From Gnetum montanum (taxonomy: Eukaryota; Streptophyta; Gnetopsida; Gnetales; Gnetaceae), in assembly GCA_015680685.1 (NCBI GenBank), contig MNCI01004940.1, positions 86,817 to 150,816 of the forward strand: a stretch of DNA of 64,000 nt, in the 5' to 3' direction. The notes under the pieces were generated by a model, which worked only from the letters and a program-made list of their open reading frames with translations, did not search any database and was not told where the DNA came from. The position numbers and the translations under genes are program-made. Of this stretch, positions 11,416 to 23,306 are shown in pieces. Each line of letters starts with the position of its first letter. Within the stretch, counting starts at the first letter, position 1.

Positions 11416-12239
11416 GGAAAAAACTACTAATTTCCTTCCCCAAACTTGTCCATATGCTACCTAGTTAACCCCCTCAAAACATGGGAATAATAATAAAAAA
11501 AGAGAATTCTTTTCTACACACTATGTATGAGAAAATTAGTGAAAGGATTGACTAGATACATTGAACCTGCACATGAAAATGGCTCTTATATACTAATTTG
11601 ACCATGAAAATGCATTATTTTAATAATTTATAGACTATTTTTTCTAATTTTGACAATTTATAGCCTATTTTGCTAGATTTTTTCTTATTTTGACTACAAA
11701 ATGACTAAAAAAATTTAAATTTAATTAATTAATATGATTTTGATCTTTCTTGCCTTATTTGACCTTTTTTAACCTTATTTCCCATATTTTATTTTGTTTT
11801 AACCTTATTTTACTTTGTTTTACCTTGTTTTTACTTTGCTTTTACCTTAGTTTACCTTGTTTTGCCTAATTTTACCCTGCTTTGCCCTATAGTGACCCTA
11901 ACTTGCCTTCTTTAGCCTTTTCTTACTTTGTTGGAGCTTATTTAGTCTTATTTTACTCTATTATTACAATATTTTACATTATTTTAACATTGTTTAGTAG
12001 TTATACCATGCAAATGCCACTTGATGTGCTTATGTTAGTATACAAAGTTAAGCTATGGAGATGAGGAAGCAATTCAACTAGCCTTTGAGCCCAAGTAGAC
12101 CTTTATGATGATGTTGTTTGATTAAGATGTCCTTGAAGGCCTAAGTCAAGAGCCTATAAGCCCTTAACTATCTAGCATTATTGTTATGCAATGGCCTAAC
12201 TACCCTTGACCTTGAAGCAAGAAACATCATAAAGAATTC
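11416..12239. other. T-rich interval between A2 and B1, no gene seen
   Basis: Contains imperfect TTTTACCTTG / TTTAACCTTATT repeats at about 11740-11900, low complexity. The open frame 11882-12064 is a Phe/Tyr/Leu-rich chance frame. The last bases, AATTC at 12235-12239, would be the left target duplication of B1; the right copy is hidden in the gap. Confidence 0.5.
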
Positions 12240-13157
12240 TGATGGATCATGGTTGGTTGCATTAACGAGGCCTCGTCGATGTGATCCTATCAATTGGGCC
12301 CTATTGATGCAGCCCCGTCGACACATCACTTGCTATGTTAATGTGGCCTCGTTGACGCAGGGTCTATTTTTTAATATAAATACATGCTCACCGGCTGCAT
12401 TTATGGCATTAGTTTGATAGTAGTAGTAAAGCACTTGTAATTTGTCTATTTGAAAGTTAGAATATTTTTCTCAAGTGCTTGTAGTAGGAGTCATTGAATA
12501 TATGGATCTTTATTCGAGCATTATTATACCTAAGCATGATAGTGTGTATGACAATGAGGACGAGCTTCTTGATAAACCTTGCAGCATTTTGGATAGTTTA
12601 GATATTTATTCATGCATTTAATATTTTCAATTATTTAATTAATTTTTTCTAGTAATTAAGCTAATGAGGTAATTAAGTGAGATAAGCTAGATATATTAAT
12701 TACATAAGTACAACTACTTTGAGTGTAACATGCATCCACTTAGTAATCCCAGCAACATTATTGCTTGGTACACCCGATAATGTAGCACTTGGTAACCCAG
12801 TAGTGGATATGTGAGTTCATGACATGTGTAGAAAGTAGGATCAGATCCTTATGTTAGGACTAGTTAGAGAATAGTTAATTAGTTAAATTAAATTAGTTAA
12901 TTCAATTACTTTATCTCTCTTTAAACAAAAAAACCATAAAACATAAAATGATAAAATTCATATGCCTTGATTGCACTTAACCATACCTTTGTACTTCACA
13001 AGTGTAATTGGGAATACAATGAATGACCTTAGAGTAAGATTCACTTCATAGAAGACTAGTGTACCAAAAATTATAATGTCCATGGAATTTGACCAGATCA
13101 TGCATGAACACTTTGTGATTTATATGGTTGGGCATTGGGGTACCTCACTACTCATCA
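12240..13157 (+). repeat. 5' LTR of B1 (918 bp)
   Basis: Begins TGATGGATCATGG (3' LTR: TGATGGGTCGATG at 23307) and ends ...CTCATCA one base before the PBS. Similarity to 23307-24041 is continuous, and to 61071-61882 (reverse strand) clear in blocks such as GGATCTTTATTCGAGCA and TAAACCTTGCAG. A U3 cluster of GTCGA(T/C)G / GTTGA(C/T)GCAG words at 12268-12362 precedes the TATA box. Confidence 0.85.
12374..12382 (+). promoter_or_regulatory. TATA box of B1 5' LTR
   Basis: ATATAAATA, 12 bp after the end of the GTTGACG word cluster. The 3' LTR has TATAAATA at 23371 and B2 has CTATAAATAA (minus) at 61761-61770, in the same relative place. Confidence 0.7.
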
Positions 13158-13158
13158 T

Positions 13159-13176
13159 TGGCATTGTTGTTGAGGA
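13159..13176 (+). promoter_or_regulatory. primer-binding site of B1, decayed tRNA-Asp type
   Basis: TGGCATTGTTGTTGAGGA differs from the tRNA-Asp-complementary PBS TGGCGCCGTTGCCGGGGA, known from Athila/Tat elements, only by six transitions (C to T or G to A). It lies one base past the LTR end. That pattern is what cytosine deamination of a methylated site leaves. Confidence 0.75.
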
Positions 13177-13639
13177 CTTTGTTTATTGAAATGTGCATTA
13201 TCTAGGTTTAGTGAACATTATTAATCTTGTTGGACAAACCCAAGGTCAACATCACTCTTGAATGACATCTAATTACAAAAGCACACTGATTATTTTATTT
13301 GTTGCAAAATTTCTTCTTCCCACAAACATGAAGATGTCAATCCGCTTGTACCACAAAAGTGCAAATTGGTATATACTCATCAGATGAGTATGTACTAGAC
13401 TTCACCTTCATCCTACATTAGGATGAACAATTGTGATGATGTGATATGGAGGGCAACATTGTGTTATCCCCTAATCAACCTATGCCATGGATGCTCTTTC
13501 AAACTCTTAAAAAGTTGGGCATTCCAAATCTTCACGAGGAATATGTTGTAAATTGATATGATACTTAAGACTACCATCCCATTGACACACAACGTAGCAA
13601 AGATCAACACTAGGAGAAGCACCATGAGTTTACAAAGGG

Positions 13640-14900
13640 GAAGCACTTTAGTAACCTTTTGTTCTTGCTAAACCAAGATGACAATGTGGATCCTTTCCTT
13701 AATGATTTTCAACATGAAGATTCTCCACCCCCTATTATTGGTGATGAGCATGTGGCCCTAAACATGCAATCCTCTATTCATAAACTAGGTTTAGGAAAAA
13801 GTAACAATTAAGGTAGGGACTCAGGTAAACATCGTGATGGAAAGGGATCTAAGGATGGTGGTTGTAATGAGTGAAGAGGTGGTGGTGGACATCACAGTGA
13901 TAGTGGTAGTCCACCTTCTACTTCATTTAATTCTAAACATTCCTCTTCATCTACAACTTCTCATACAATCTACCCTAGAAATAATCATGATGAAGGTGAT
14001 CAATGAGATAATAATGACCATAGAACCCACTAAGAATGTTGGGGTAACAAAGAACATCATCAAAGGTAACACAATAATGGTGATGATGAGGCTTTGTTTG
14101 CTACTCGAAGCATGATTCACATTGCAGAGGTAGTAAAGATTCCAACTAGGCATGTGAAAGATAGTCAAATCAAGTGCTTAGATATGAACAATATTTTAAG
14201 ATTTGAGGGAGGATATAATTCTGATATGAAAACACATCTAAAAGCTTTCCATGATGCCTATGCCTTACATAACATTGAAAATGAGTGGTAGAAACTCAAG
14301 CTCTTCCCCAAGACACTCCTTGAGGAAGCAAAATGTTGTTACTGGTCCTTAAAGCCGAAATCTATCCACCGATGAAGTACAAAGCTTGAGCTATTTAATG
14401 ACAAATACCGAACATACTCCAGAGTGTCCAACCTAAGAACGTAAATCCAAGGCTAGAAATAGGGAATACCTAAACAGTTGGATGCTTCCATGGTCAAATA
14501 TTATTTTCTCTTACATCAATGCCTTGGCCATGGTTATTTTCAGAGGGAACAACTCAACCACATCATAGATGGTCTTAGAGTAGAAACTATAAGAACTCTT
14601 AGGGTGTATGCCCAGGAAGATTATCTAAACTAAGAGCTCATCAGATCCAAAGGCTTATAGAGCAAGTGGCAAAAAATGAAGGTGAGTTGCAAAAAAGAGA
14701 AAGTGTAGAAGAGTATAATAGGAACCCTTCCATAAGAAAATGGGAGGTCTAATTCTATGAGGAGGAGGATGCACCACTTGATGAGGTGGTAAATAGAAAA
14801 ACCTTGCCTATACAAAAATATGTTTATGATATTTTGACAAAGGTTGAAAAATTATGGGACTCTTTAGATGAAAAATTCTAAACTACTATGAAAATTGCAA
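13640..14900 (+). pseudogene. B1 gag relic
   Basis: One frame can be followed from LLNQDDNVDPFLNDF (about 13640) through a Gly/His/Ser-rich low-complexity part (about 13830-13990) to FEGGYNSDMKTHLKAFHDAY (14200-14260), the start of a Retrotrans_gag-like domain, then KLKLFPKTLLEEAK. Stops interrupt it from about 13810 onward. The frame 14094-14291 is the best preserved piece. The segment 13177-13640 is untranslated leader. No zinc knuckle was recognised. Confidence 0.65.
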
Positions 14901-15699
14901 AAGCATCCAAAGAATAAAATAGAGATCATGAATGTAGGAGATGAAAAGAAGCTAAAAGTGCCTACCAGAGAGGTAAGGGCAAGGCTATTGTGGTAGAATA
15001 AGTTGTAGAGACAGATTCCAAAGATGATACTATTTTTGACATCTATCAATACAAACATCCAAAAGGATGTTGCCCTATGGTGTTACACTTACAAGATTCT
15101 GGGATGTACATGTTGAATCTACAACTAGCAAGGAGGCAAGCACCCAGATGATTGCCCTATCCTCAAGGTAATCCAAGGCAGTTCCACCAACACTAAGAAG
15201 CTTATTATCCAACTGGAGCTCCACCACAACCATATGGGAAATACCAACAATGGCACCAACCACAATTGTGGGGAATGTCACTTCCAAGGCAACAATACCC
15301 TTACAGGAAACTAGATCCATATCGGTACTATGTTCAGCAACCTGTCTCTCCATGAAGTTCTACTAGGCACATCTCATTTCAACATCACTATTACCTCCTA
15401 GAGTACCATCAAACACATTTACCACTTACTCAAGGGAAGCATCCATATCCATACCACCCTTCACATCTATCTACACACATCCCTCCACCCTCAACCCAAT
15501 GACCTCCTACTCTATCCATGCAAGGTGAAATTCCACCATAGTCATAGCAACAAAATGGTACAAGGGCTATGAATTTATAATTGGCCTTCTAGCTAAGTGG
15601 CTCAAACAATCATTTTAGGAAATAACCATTTTTCTGACCCCAACAGTTCTCCCAAACCATCACAACCTAATATGACTACTTGCCTTGCATCTCTAGTAT

Positions 15700-16060
15700 C
15701 CTCATCCTCTACATCAAATACATTTGAATGCCCTTCAAACCAAATGCCATCTTAGATCTACACTATGATGCTAACTCATGTTATTTTCAACTGGATTAAG
15801 GTTGGCCACCTTCCCATAAAAATATTTGATCCAAGGAGTCCTCTCATTTACTTGTAGATCGTTGGACAGGCATCATGCAAGGCTCTTCTTAATTCTAGTT
15901 CCAATATCAATCTCATATCTCATTACATGTACAAGGCATGGAGCCTACCACCTCTTAAGAAGAGCAAAATCCATTTAGAATTGGTAGACTAGTCAGTCAC
16001 TATTCCTTTGGGCTTAGTGGAAGACATTTTGATCATAGTTAGTGGGTGGCTCAACTGGCA
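15700..16060 (+). pseudogene. B1 aspartic protease relic
   Basis: Around 15870-15945 the frame reads CKALLNSSSNINLISHYMYK, matching the L-D-S-G-(A/S)-S-x-N-L-I active-site loop of gypsy proteases, with the catalytic Asp changed to Asn and Gly to Ser. VTIPLGLVEDILI follows at about 15990, the usual next strand. The enzyme is inactive by sequence. The text then jumps into the thumb of RT at about 16065. Confidence 0.65.
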
Positions 16061-16745
16061 AAAAGGTAATCTCATGGTCCAAGAAGGCATTGTATTAGGG
16101 TACCAAATTTCACAAGAAGGTATTAAGGTAGACCTAGAGAAGATAAGGGTCATCCAAAGAATAACACACTAACCAAAGATAGTTAAAGATGTTCAATCAC
16201 TCCTTGGACATACTTGCTACTATTAGCAATTCATAGAGAATTTATCTAAGATCACAAAGTCATTGGTTGAGTTGAAGAAGAAAGATGCTCTATTCATCTG
16301 GACCAAGGAGTACAAACATGCATTTCAATACTTGAAAGAAAACTTGGTAGAAACTCCAATTCTACAGTCACTAGACTAGTTGAAACCATTTCACATAATA
16401 ATGGATGCATCGAATTATGCTTTGGGAGTGGTGCTTACATAGTTGGATGATAAAAAATTTCCATATTACATGCACTACATAAGCTAAAGCATTGTAAGTG
16501 CACAACTAAATTACACCACCATGGAGAATGAATTAATGGCAGTGGTGTATGCTCTTAAAAAATTCAAGCACTATGTACTTGGTTATAAAGTATTTTTGTA
16601 CACAAACCATAGTGCCATTCACTTCCTAATGAATAATTTGATGGTGAGCCCCCATATCATACGATGGCTTGTGATATTGTAAGAATTTGATTTTATGATG
16701 GTAGATCAGAAAGGGATTGAGAATGTGATCATTGACCACCTCTTT
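16060..16745 (+). pseudogene. B1 reverse transcriptase C-terminus and RNase H (catalytic RT core missing)
   Basis: Starts at NLMVQEGIVLGYQISQEGIK, the block just after the RT palm in gypsy Pol. It continues through LLGHTCYY and FIENLSKIT into RNase H (IMDASNYALGVVLT; MENELMAVVYALKKFKHYVLGYKVFLYTNHSAIH). The fingers and palm, including Y-x-D-D, do not occur between the protease and this block: a deletion of roughly 250-300 codons. Stops sit where Gln or Trp is usual, as before LDD and before EFDF. A non-autonomous copy. Confidence 0.75.
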
Positions 16746-16749
16746 TGAT

Positions 16750-18110
16750 TAAGATAGGATAATAAAGAGGAGGAGAGCCTGCTATTTAATCAATTTCTAG
16801 ATGAACTCATCTTTATAGGAGCAATACATGACCAAGTGCCCGTAGAACCAACATGGTACAATGGCATCCACACCTATCTTTTCACTCAGGAGATGCCACA
16901 AGATCTTAACTTTAGAAAAAAGCAACAATTTCTTCATTAGGCCAAATACTTTATGGAAATTAATAGACACCTCTACAAGGTGTGTGTTGATGGATTTATC
17001 TTTTGGTTTGTCCCTAATGAAGATAAATTGTGCATTCTCCATGATGCTTATGAAGGGCCTTGCAAAGGCCACTATGTAGGGAGACACACGATCATAAAAA
17101 TCCTAATGGTAGGATACTATTAGCCTATAATCTTTAGGGATGTCTACCTATTCATCCAATCTTTGGAATGCTATCAAAGAGATGATGGGATGAGCACATG
17201 AATGGAGGATCCTCAATAATGGATGCAACCATTGGATCCAATTGACATATGAGGCACAAACTTCATGGGCCCCATGACATCCATGTCTAATGGAAAGGTG
17301 TATATCATTGTAGTAGTTGACTACTACACAAAATGGGTAAAAGTAGTAGTCATTACTGATTGTACATCATCCACTTCTACTAGATTTGTATAACAAAATT
17401 TTGTAAACAAGTTTGGGTGCGACATGCACTAATTTATAATAGTGGAACTCATTTCATAGGTTCCACTTTTAGGAAGTTGATGCAACACTTGGGGGTTGAA
17501 CATAAATTAACAACACTCTATCATCCCCCAAGCCAATGGTCAAGTAGAGGTAACTAACCAAGAGATTACAAAGATCCTAACAGAAACCACAAGTAAATAT
17601 AAGAGAGATTGGAGCACAAAACTCAATGATGCCCTTTGGGCCTATTGTTCAACATGAAAACTCCATATTGGCTACTCTCCCTATAAGTTAGCATACAAAA
17701 AACATCCAATGCTCTTGATTCAATTTGAGCTTCGTACATTCTCAACGGCCTGTGATCCAGACCTTGACCTAATTCTAACACAAAGAGAAATATTAATCAA
17801 CCTAAATGTGCTAAATGAAATTTGATTTGTGGTTCTATCTTTGAATGAGGTGCACAAGGCATTTAACAAGTAATGACATGACCTCAAAACATGAAAAGTG
17901 AGATTTCAACTAGGAGATAAGGTTCTCTACTGGAACCCTACACATGTACCACAAAAAAATAAGTTTCAAATGTGGTGGGAGGGACCTTACATAATTGCTA
18001 AAACCTTTCCTTCTAGGGCCATGACCATATACAAACCTGAGAGTCCAAATAAAAACTAGTTGGTCAACATCCAACAAGTGAAGATTTTCCATGAGCCAAA
18101 GTAAGCCAAT
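16750..18110 (+). pseudogene. B1 integrase relic
   Basis: Zinc-binding part about 17030-17180 (CKGHYVGRHTIIKI, then CYQRDDG). Catalytic core: GTNFMGPM at about 17250, VVVDYYTKWVKV at about 17310, PQANGQVEVTNQEITKI at about 17530, with the first catalytic Asp region altered. C-terminal part RFQLGDKVLYWNP at about 17900 and KFQMWWEGPYII at about 17970. Stops and at least one frameshift. No chromodomain follows, which fits Tat/Athila rather than chromoviruses. Confidence 0.75.
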
Positions 18111-19735
18111 AAAATAAATACATCTATGGATGCACAACCATGTTAATTTTTTTAAATCTCCTCCTTCCAACTTAGTCATGAGGGAGATGACCATCTATGC
18201 TAATCATCCATATGACCTCTCAGTTGTTCTACTTTTTGTTTTTCACATTTTTGAATTTACGAGTTGTTGATTTTACAAATTTTTTATTTGCAATTTTCTT
18301 TTCCATTTTACACCATTTTTTGTTTTGCACCATCATTAGTACATTTGAATCTTTCTTGGATAATCTATAGTTTCTTATATATTTTACTTTGTTTGGTTTG
18401 AGTGTGAATTTTCATTATTTTTTCTAATAAAAATGCTTTATTGTCGTAGGACATAGTGCCACTGTTATTATTTACTGATGATGGTTTGTGCTTAATGTTT
18501 TGATTGTTAATGTCTGGTTTCTATTTTTGACTTCTAATGTCTAATGACTATTACATGGTTTATTTTTCATGGAATAGGCAGTGAGTCCACGTCATCCACC
18601 CATCTAACAAACTTTATCATTTTCCTTATTCTAAAAGTTTGAGGTCCCTTCCACTAATGAAATTTTTAATTAATTGATAACCTTGGTAGTTTTTAGAATT
18701 GGGAAGGATTGAAAGGTTTGTACAAGGTGTGACTTCAAGGGAACTAAATACTCTTTGTACTCTTCTACTTACTTGACTGCTTGAGTGTTTTTTGTGAACT
18801 TCTTACCATTCCATTCCAACCACTAATAGGAAGTTAAATAAAGTCTTTGCATGGTGTGGTTCTCATCCAAAAATTTAAAAAAATAAAATAAAAATAAAAA
18901 TGATGGGAATTCAAAGGACACCTCTTAGACAAATAAACAGGCTACAAGCTCTACTTATGAGACTAGAAAGACATGCACCCATGACTGAAGGTCTCCTCTT
19001 ACTAAGGCCCTCTCTTACTTCCTCCTCTCTTCTTCTCTTTATGGAATGGTGGTTGTTTTATGGGAGTACTCTTATGTATCAAGGGGATGGATATATTTGG
19101 GAGTCATGATGTGAAGTCACTAAAAGAGGCTAGTTTTGGTTAGGACTAAGGATGGATCTTCTCAAGTTATTTTTAAACACAAACTCCATAAGGGACATCT
19201 TATGATCTCAATTCAAGATTCCATTCCACCTTCTCAATCATCCATCTATGCTGCCATAACTCATCTCACTACTGGGTTCTATGTTATGGTCAATGTCTTA
19301 ATTTTATGTGTTGGAATTCTTGGATAGATTCTTTAGGTTGATCCTTAACTTTTCATGATCATTAATTGACTTTGCAGCTCATGGACTCCTTAGTTGAGGT
19401 TATGCAAGGGTAGAAAGGGCATGCTCTTACTATGGGGAGGATCCACTTGCATATCCTTTGTCTTGGTTAGTTAAGTTCCTTACTTTAGACATTGCTAAAA
19501 TCCTATCTTTTGTATATTCCATGGTGTATCCTGCTCAGTGCTCCTTAAACCTCTCATTAAATTCATTCTCCACACCATTTTCTCAATTTTCTAAATTTCT
19601 AAGCTCCAAAACCCTCTTCTACTATTTTCATCTTGTTCATGGATTTTTGGGCTTCAATTTAACCCCAATTTCACTCAAAAATCCTTGTACTTTGATAGTT
19701 TTAACCACATCAATGGAAGTTTATGATAGTCAAGA
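18111..19735 (+). other. B1 post-integrase non-coding region, shared with B2
   Basis: No credible reading frame. Blocks recur on the minus strand of B2: TTAGTCATGAGGGAGATGACC (about 18170) near 63800; AAAGTCTTTGCATGGTGTGG (about 18840) near 63215; and GGGGAGGATCCACTTGCAT (about 19434) near 62630. It is therefore an ancestral part of the family. Confidence 0.65.
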
Positions 19736-19816
19736 CCTATGTTGATGAGGCCCTGTTGATGCAGCTGACCCCGTCAACAAGGCCCCATTGACGCATGTCA
19801 AAAACTCCATATATAT
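19736..19816 (+). promoter_or_regulatory. LTR-U3-like promoter module inside B1
   Basis: A cluster of GTTGATGAGGCCC, TGTTGATGCAGC, CCCGTCAACAAGGCCCC and ATTGACGCATG (19740-19798) is followed 12 bp later by a TATA-like TATATAT (19810-19816). The 5' LTR has the same words (GGGCCCTATTGATGCAGC, CCCCGTCGAC, GTTGACGCAGGG) ending 12 bp before its TATA box. It lies directly upstream of the accessory frame and is absent from B2. Confidence 0.55.
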
Positions 19817-19945
19817 TACTGCATACTTTGCAATTTTTTTACATTGCTTCATAACACAAAGGGAGTTTTTGCCATTTTTCAGAGCCCATAACTTGCCAAC
19901 AATATGTCCAAATCACTTTGTTCTTTGATCTTACAACTACTAGAG

Positions 19946-20253
19946 GTAAGCTCTTCATCATGGGGGCCACAAACCTTAACGTTTCTGATAAAATGCTATT
20001 GTAAATTTTTCTAAATCCCCCAAAGGATTAATGAATACAATAATATGAAATCATCAAATTTTGAGAGTTAACCATTCCAACACCCTCTGAAATAACTTCT
20101 TAACATTAAAACATAAATAAAATAATGATTAAAATTGATTATATAAACTATAATCACAACTTAGCCAAGTGTAACTATCCTAGTAAGATAAGGTATCCTA
20201 ATTGTTTCATGTTATACAACCATTGCTAAATTATGATCATGTTTTGATTACAG
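19946..20253 (+). other. possible intron in the leader of the B1 accessory frame
   Basis: Donor AG|GTAAG at 19944-19950 matches the plant consensus. The acceptor TTTTGATTACAG ends at 20253. The 308 bp between are AT-rich, as plant introns are. The first ATG after the acceptor is at 20262. Inferred from sequence only. Confidence 0.35.
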
Positions 20254-23200
20254 ATAGCACCATGATTGAAATTATTGTAGGAGGGAGGACCCTCTCAACC
20301 AATGGAGAAATGGCCCAGAACTAGAAGGGACCAATAAGAGCAAGCGCAGGGACAACCAAAGGTAACCCATGCAATGGGACCTCTTTGAGAGGATATTGAA
20401 GTGAAATTTGTTTGACAGATTCCTAAAGAAGAAATTCCATTAGAAAAATCATAGCAAGGGAAAGCACTAGGACCCATACCAAGGCTTGAAGTCTCACTAA
20501 CACAAGCCTACCTTGACACCATCAAGACCCGTGAGATCCAACGCTTAGTTCTTCAAGAAATGAACTTCATGCCATTTTTGGAGCATGCTCTAGCAGAGGT
20601 GAAAACACAATTGTAAACCTCTCCCATGTGGCTAGTCATCACTTCCAATGGGAAGTGGTACATGAAAGAGACATATCTTTTCTAGAACAACAGAAGGCTA
20701 AGCTCCACAGTGAAAATCAAGGATATTTAAGTGTTCTACTTATGTAATATTAGGACAAAAGTAGCAAAGCTATCAATACAACATGACCATAAGAACAAAA
20801 AGGAGTGGACTCAGCAATGTTATGGGTCAACCGTAACGAATACCACGTGGTCACATCGGCAGAATGCATATACTTCAAAATAGTGGCCTACCATCTCAAT
20901 CCAACAATGAGGCCTAACAAGGTGACTTCTTTTTTCACTTGAGCATGCACCACTCTAAGTAGGAGATTTCCATCAAACCTTCCACAATTAATTTATTTAG
21001 AGATTGAGAATCACTTCAAAGAAAATGAATGTGGAAGGAAAACCCTTCCTTTCCCATGCCTCATCCAAAAACTTTGCAAAATGGTAGGGATCATCTGCTA
21101 CACAAATGACATAATTAGGCATGCTCCTATGGCCTCATGGTTTAAAATAATGAAGGACATTATACTTTTCGTGACTAAAGAAAGGGAGTAGTAGCTACCA
21201 CCTCCACTACCTAGTTAAGAAACAACACTAGAGGCCCACGTAGCCATTGAATGCTTGCACAAAATCTGAGAATAGCTCTTGCGTGAGTAGGAGTAGCGTG
21301 CAGGAATGAGTGGTGTAGATTCATCTATATATCGAATAGCAATGAGTCACTTTAATGAGGTGCCTCAGACAATTAGCCAGATGGAAAGAGGTGGGCGAAT
21401 GTTCTCTACCCAATGGATGTAGTTGCCCATGAGGTTAGATCCCAATGCTTGAGAGGTGATGGTGTTGTTATCTCAACACCATTTATTTCTAGAAATCTTT
21501 GGAAATGCCACCTCCTTTTCAGTGCATTTGGAGAAAGGAAAATAGGCAATTGTGTTGGTGATGTAGCACTAAGGGTAGGAGACCATTGCTAAAGTAGTCG
21601 TTGATCATGTCACTAAAGCACTTAACACGCCTATGGTGTCTCTACCAGACATATCTACACTTCAAGATGTGTAGACATTCACAGGCATGATTAGTGAAAG
21701 ATTGAATGCAACCTAGCATGAAGAGTTACTGGACCAACTAGTGGGGATTTGGCAAACAATTTTGAAAATCTTTGATTTCCTAGATAACATTACTATAACC
21801 TAGTTGGAGCTATTGGAAGCAAAGGGAAAGCGCATCACCTTGGAAGGGCAACTTGAAATGGCTTAAGCGCAAAATTAATGCTTGGCCATGGAAATTACTA
21901 AACTACGTGCTCATTTTGCTAATCCTGCACTCCTCAACCTAGTAATCACCAAAGATGAAGCTTTTCAATAGCTTTAAGAATGATTCAAAAAAGCTGAGGA
22001 AATAGTGATAGCCATCTTCTACTAGTCCATAGAAGAAGTAAAAACCTACTCAGTTCAAAAGGACTTGGTTCAGATGCACTAAGAAAATAAATCATTGACT
22101 ACTGAAAATCATCACCTATGTAATGTTAATGCACAAAAACAAAAAATGCAAGAATTAATTCATCAATAGAAAGAGCAGCTCACCAGGGTAAACACTAAGT
22201 TGAGAAAATTGGCTATGGAAAATCGAAATCTATCTTTGGAGGAAGTTTGAGCCTTGCACTAGAATTCTGCTATTGAGATCGTTTCTTGCAAGAATGAGGC
22301 TCTTAAGTTAGAAAGAGTTAAAAATCACTATAGATACTAGGTTGGCTTGTAGAAGGAGGTAAATGATAAAAATATTCAAATGCCTAAGGTAAAAGTAAAC
22401 AAAGCCCTCCAGCAAATTTAGCAAGAAGAAGTGTGGTAGTCCATCATTGATGGGATTAATGCCTATTACAAAGTAGAGATCTACCTAAAGGAGTTGCAGA
22501 TTGAAGAAATGACAGAATACATGGAATTGCCCAATCTTCTCTATGTAAACCTAGTAATGCTGACTGCTGGATAGCTATGGTCAAAATTGGAAAAAAAAAG
22601 TGGCCAGCTTATACTTGCTATACAAGGCCAAGTTCAAGCACCATAAAGACATCAAACAAAATCTTGAGACAACAAATGATAAACTCAAAGTTCTCAAGGC
22701 ATGATTCATAGATCAATGATCAACTCTCAAGAACTTGGCCAAGAGAATGAATGATTACTAGGAGCTAAAATACATAGTTAAGACATTTGACATTGAGTGC
22801 AAACAATTTGCTACCTAGTTCATTAACACTAATGAGCTATTTCTAGTAATTCCCTATCCTTGGGATGTGCCCATTCCTACCAACATTAGCAAAGTTACAT
22901 GGATAATGCATGATCCTAGGAGTAAGGAGGAGAAAATGAAGGTGTTGTTGAATGCCTTTTACCTCTCATCAGAGGTTGTAGTAGTAGCAAGATAGCCACA
23001 ACCACCTTAGCTATTGCATGTGCTTAAAGCTGGTGAAGGTTCCTCATAACCTTAGGAGCCACCATCACTTGGAACTATATGACCTTCTCCAACAAAAAGG
23101 AAGTGCTATCCAATTTTCAAGAGTCATGTCATGGTGTTTAATTTTGTGTCATGAACATCACAATGTTTGTAATGTGTTGACCTGTACACTCGAGCACTCA

Positions 23201-23257
23201 GTTTTGTCAAGTCAATTTTTTTTCATTAAGAGTCAATTAATAATTCCATACCTTCCC
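20254..23257 (+). pseudogene. B1 accessory reading frame (plant-retrotransposon ORF with coiled coil), decayed
   Basis: Not part of gag-pol. A frame at about 20810-21120 reads NRNEYHVVTSAECIYFKIVA, HLNPTMRPNKVTSFF, PQLIYLEIENHF and LPFPCLIQKLCKMVGI, with one stop. The layout (nlnPt...evt...ra.l.y...l....i......LpFP.lI..lC) resembles the domain annotated in plants as putative plant transposon protein / Athila-type ORF. Beyond it (21800-22700) Lys/Glu/Gln-rich pieces such as KEQLTRVNTKLRKLAMENRN suggest a coiled coil. Many stops. B2 has only a few hundred bases here. Function unknown. Confidence 0.5.
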
Positions 23258-23306
23258 AATTTTTTAAATGAACTCAAGGATGATTTTTCATTTAGTTGTG
23301 TGGGTA
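23258..23306 (+). pseudogene. terminal coding remnant and PPT region of B1
   Basis: The frame ending NELKDDFSFSCVGMMGR runs into the LTR. B2 has the cognate KELEDEFLFSHGGMIG (minus, about 61925-61880). The purine-rich TGTGTGGG just before 23307 is the decayed polypurine tract. Confidence 0.55.

Noticed and set aside
11740-11900. TTTTACCTTG repeats as telomere or satellite
   Set aside because: Not the plant telomere word TTTAGGG, and the units are irregular; simple T-rich low complexity.
18900-19109. 69-codon frame as an env-like gene start in B1
   Set aside because: The interval aligns with non-coding text in B2 and the frame is not kept there.
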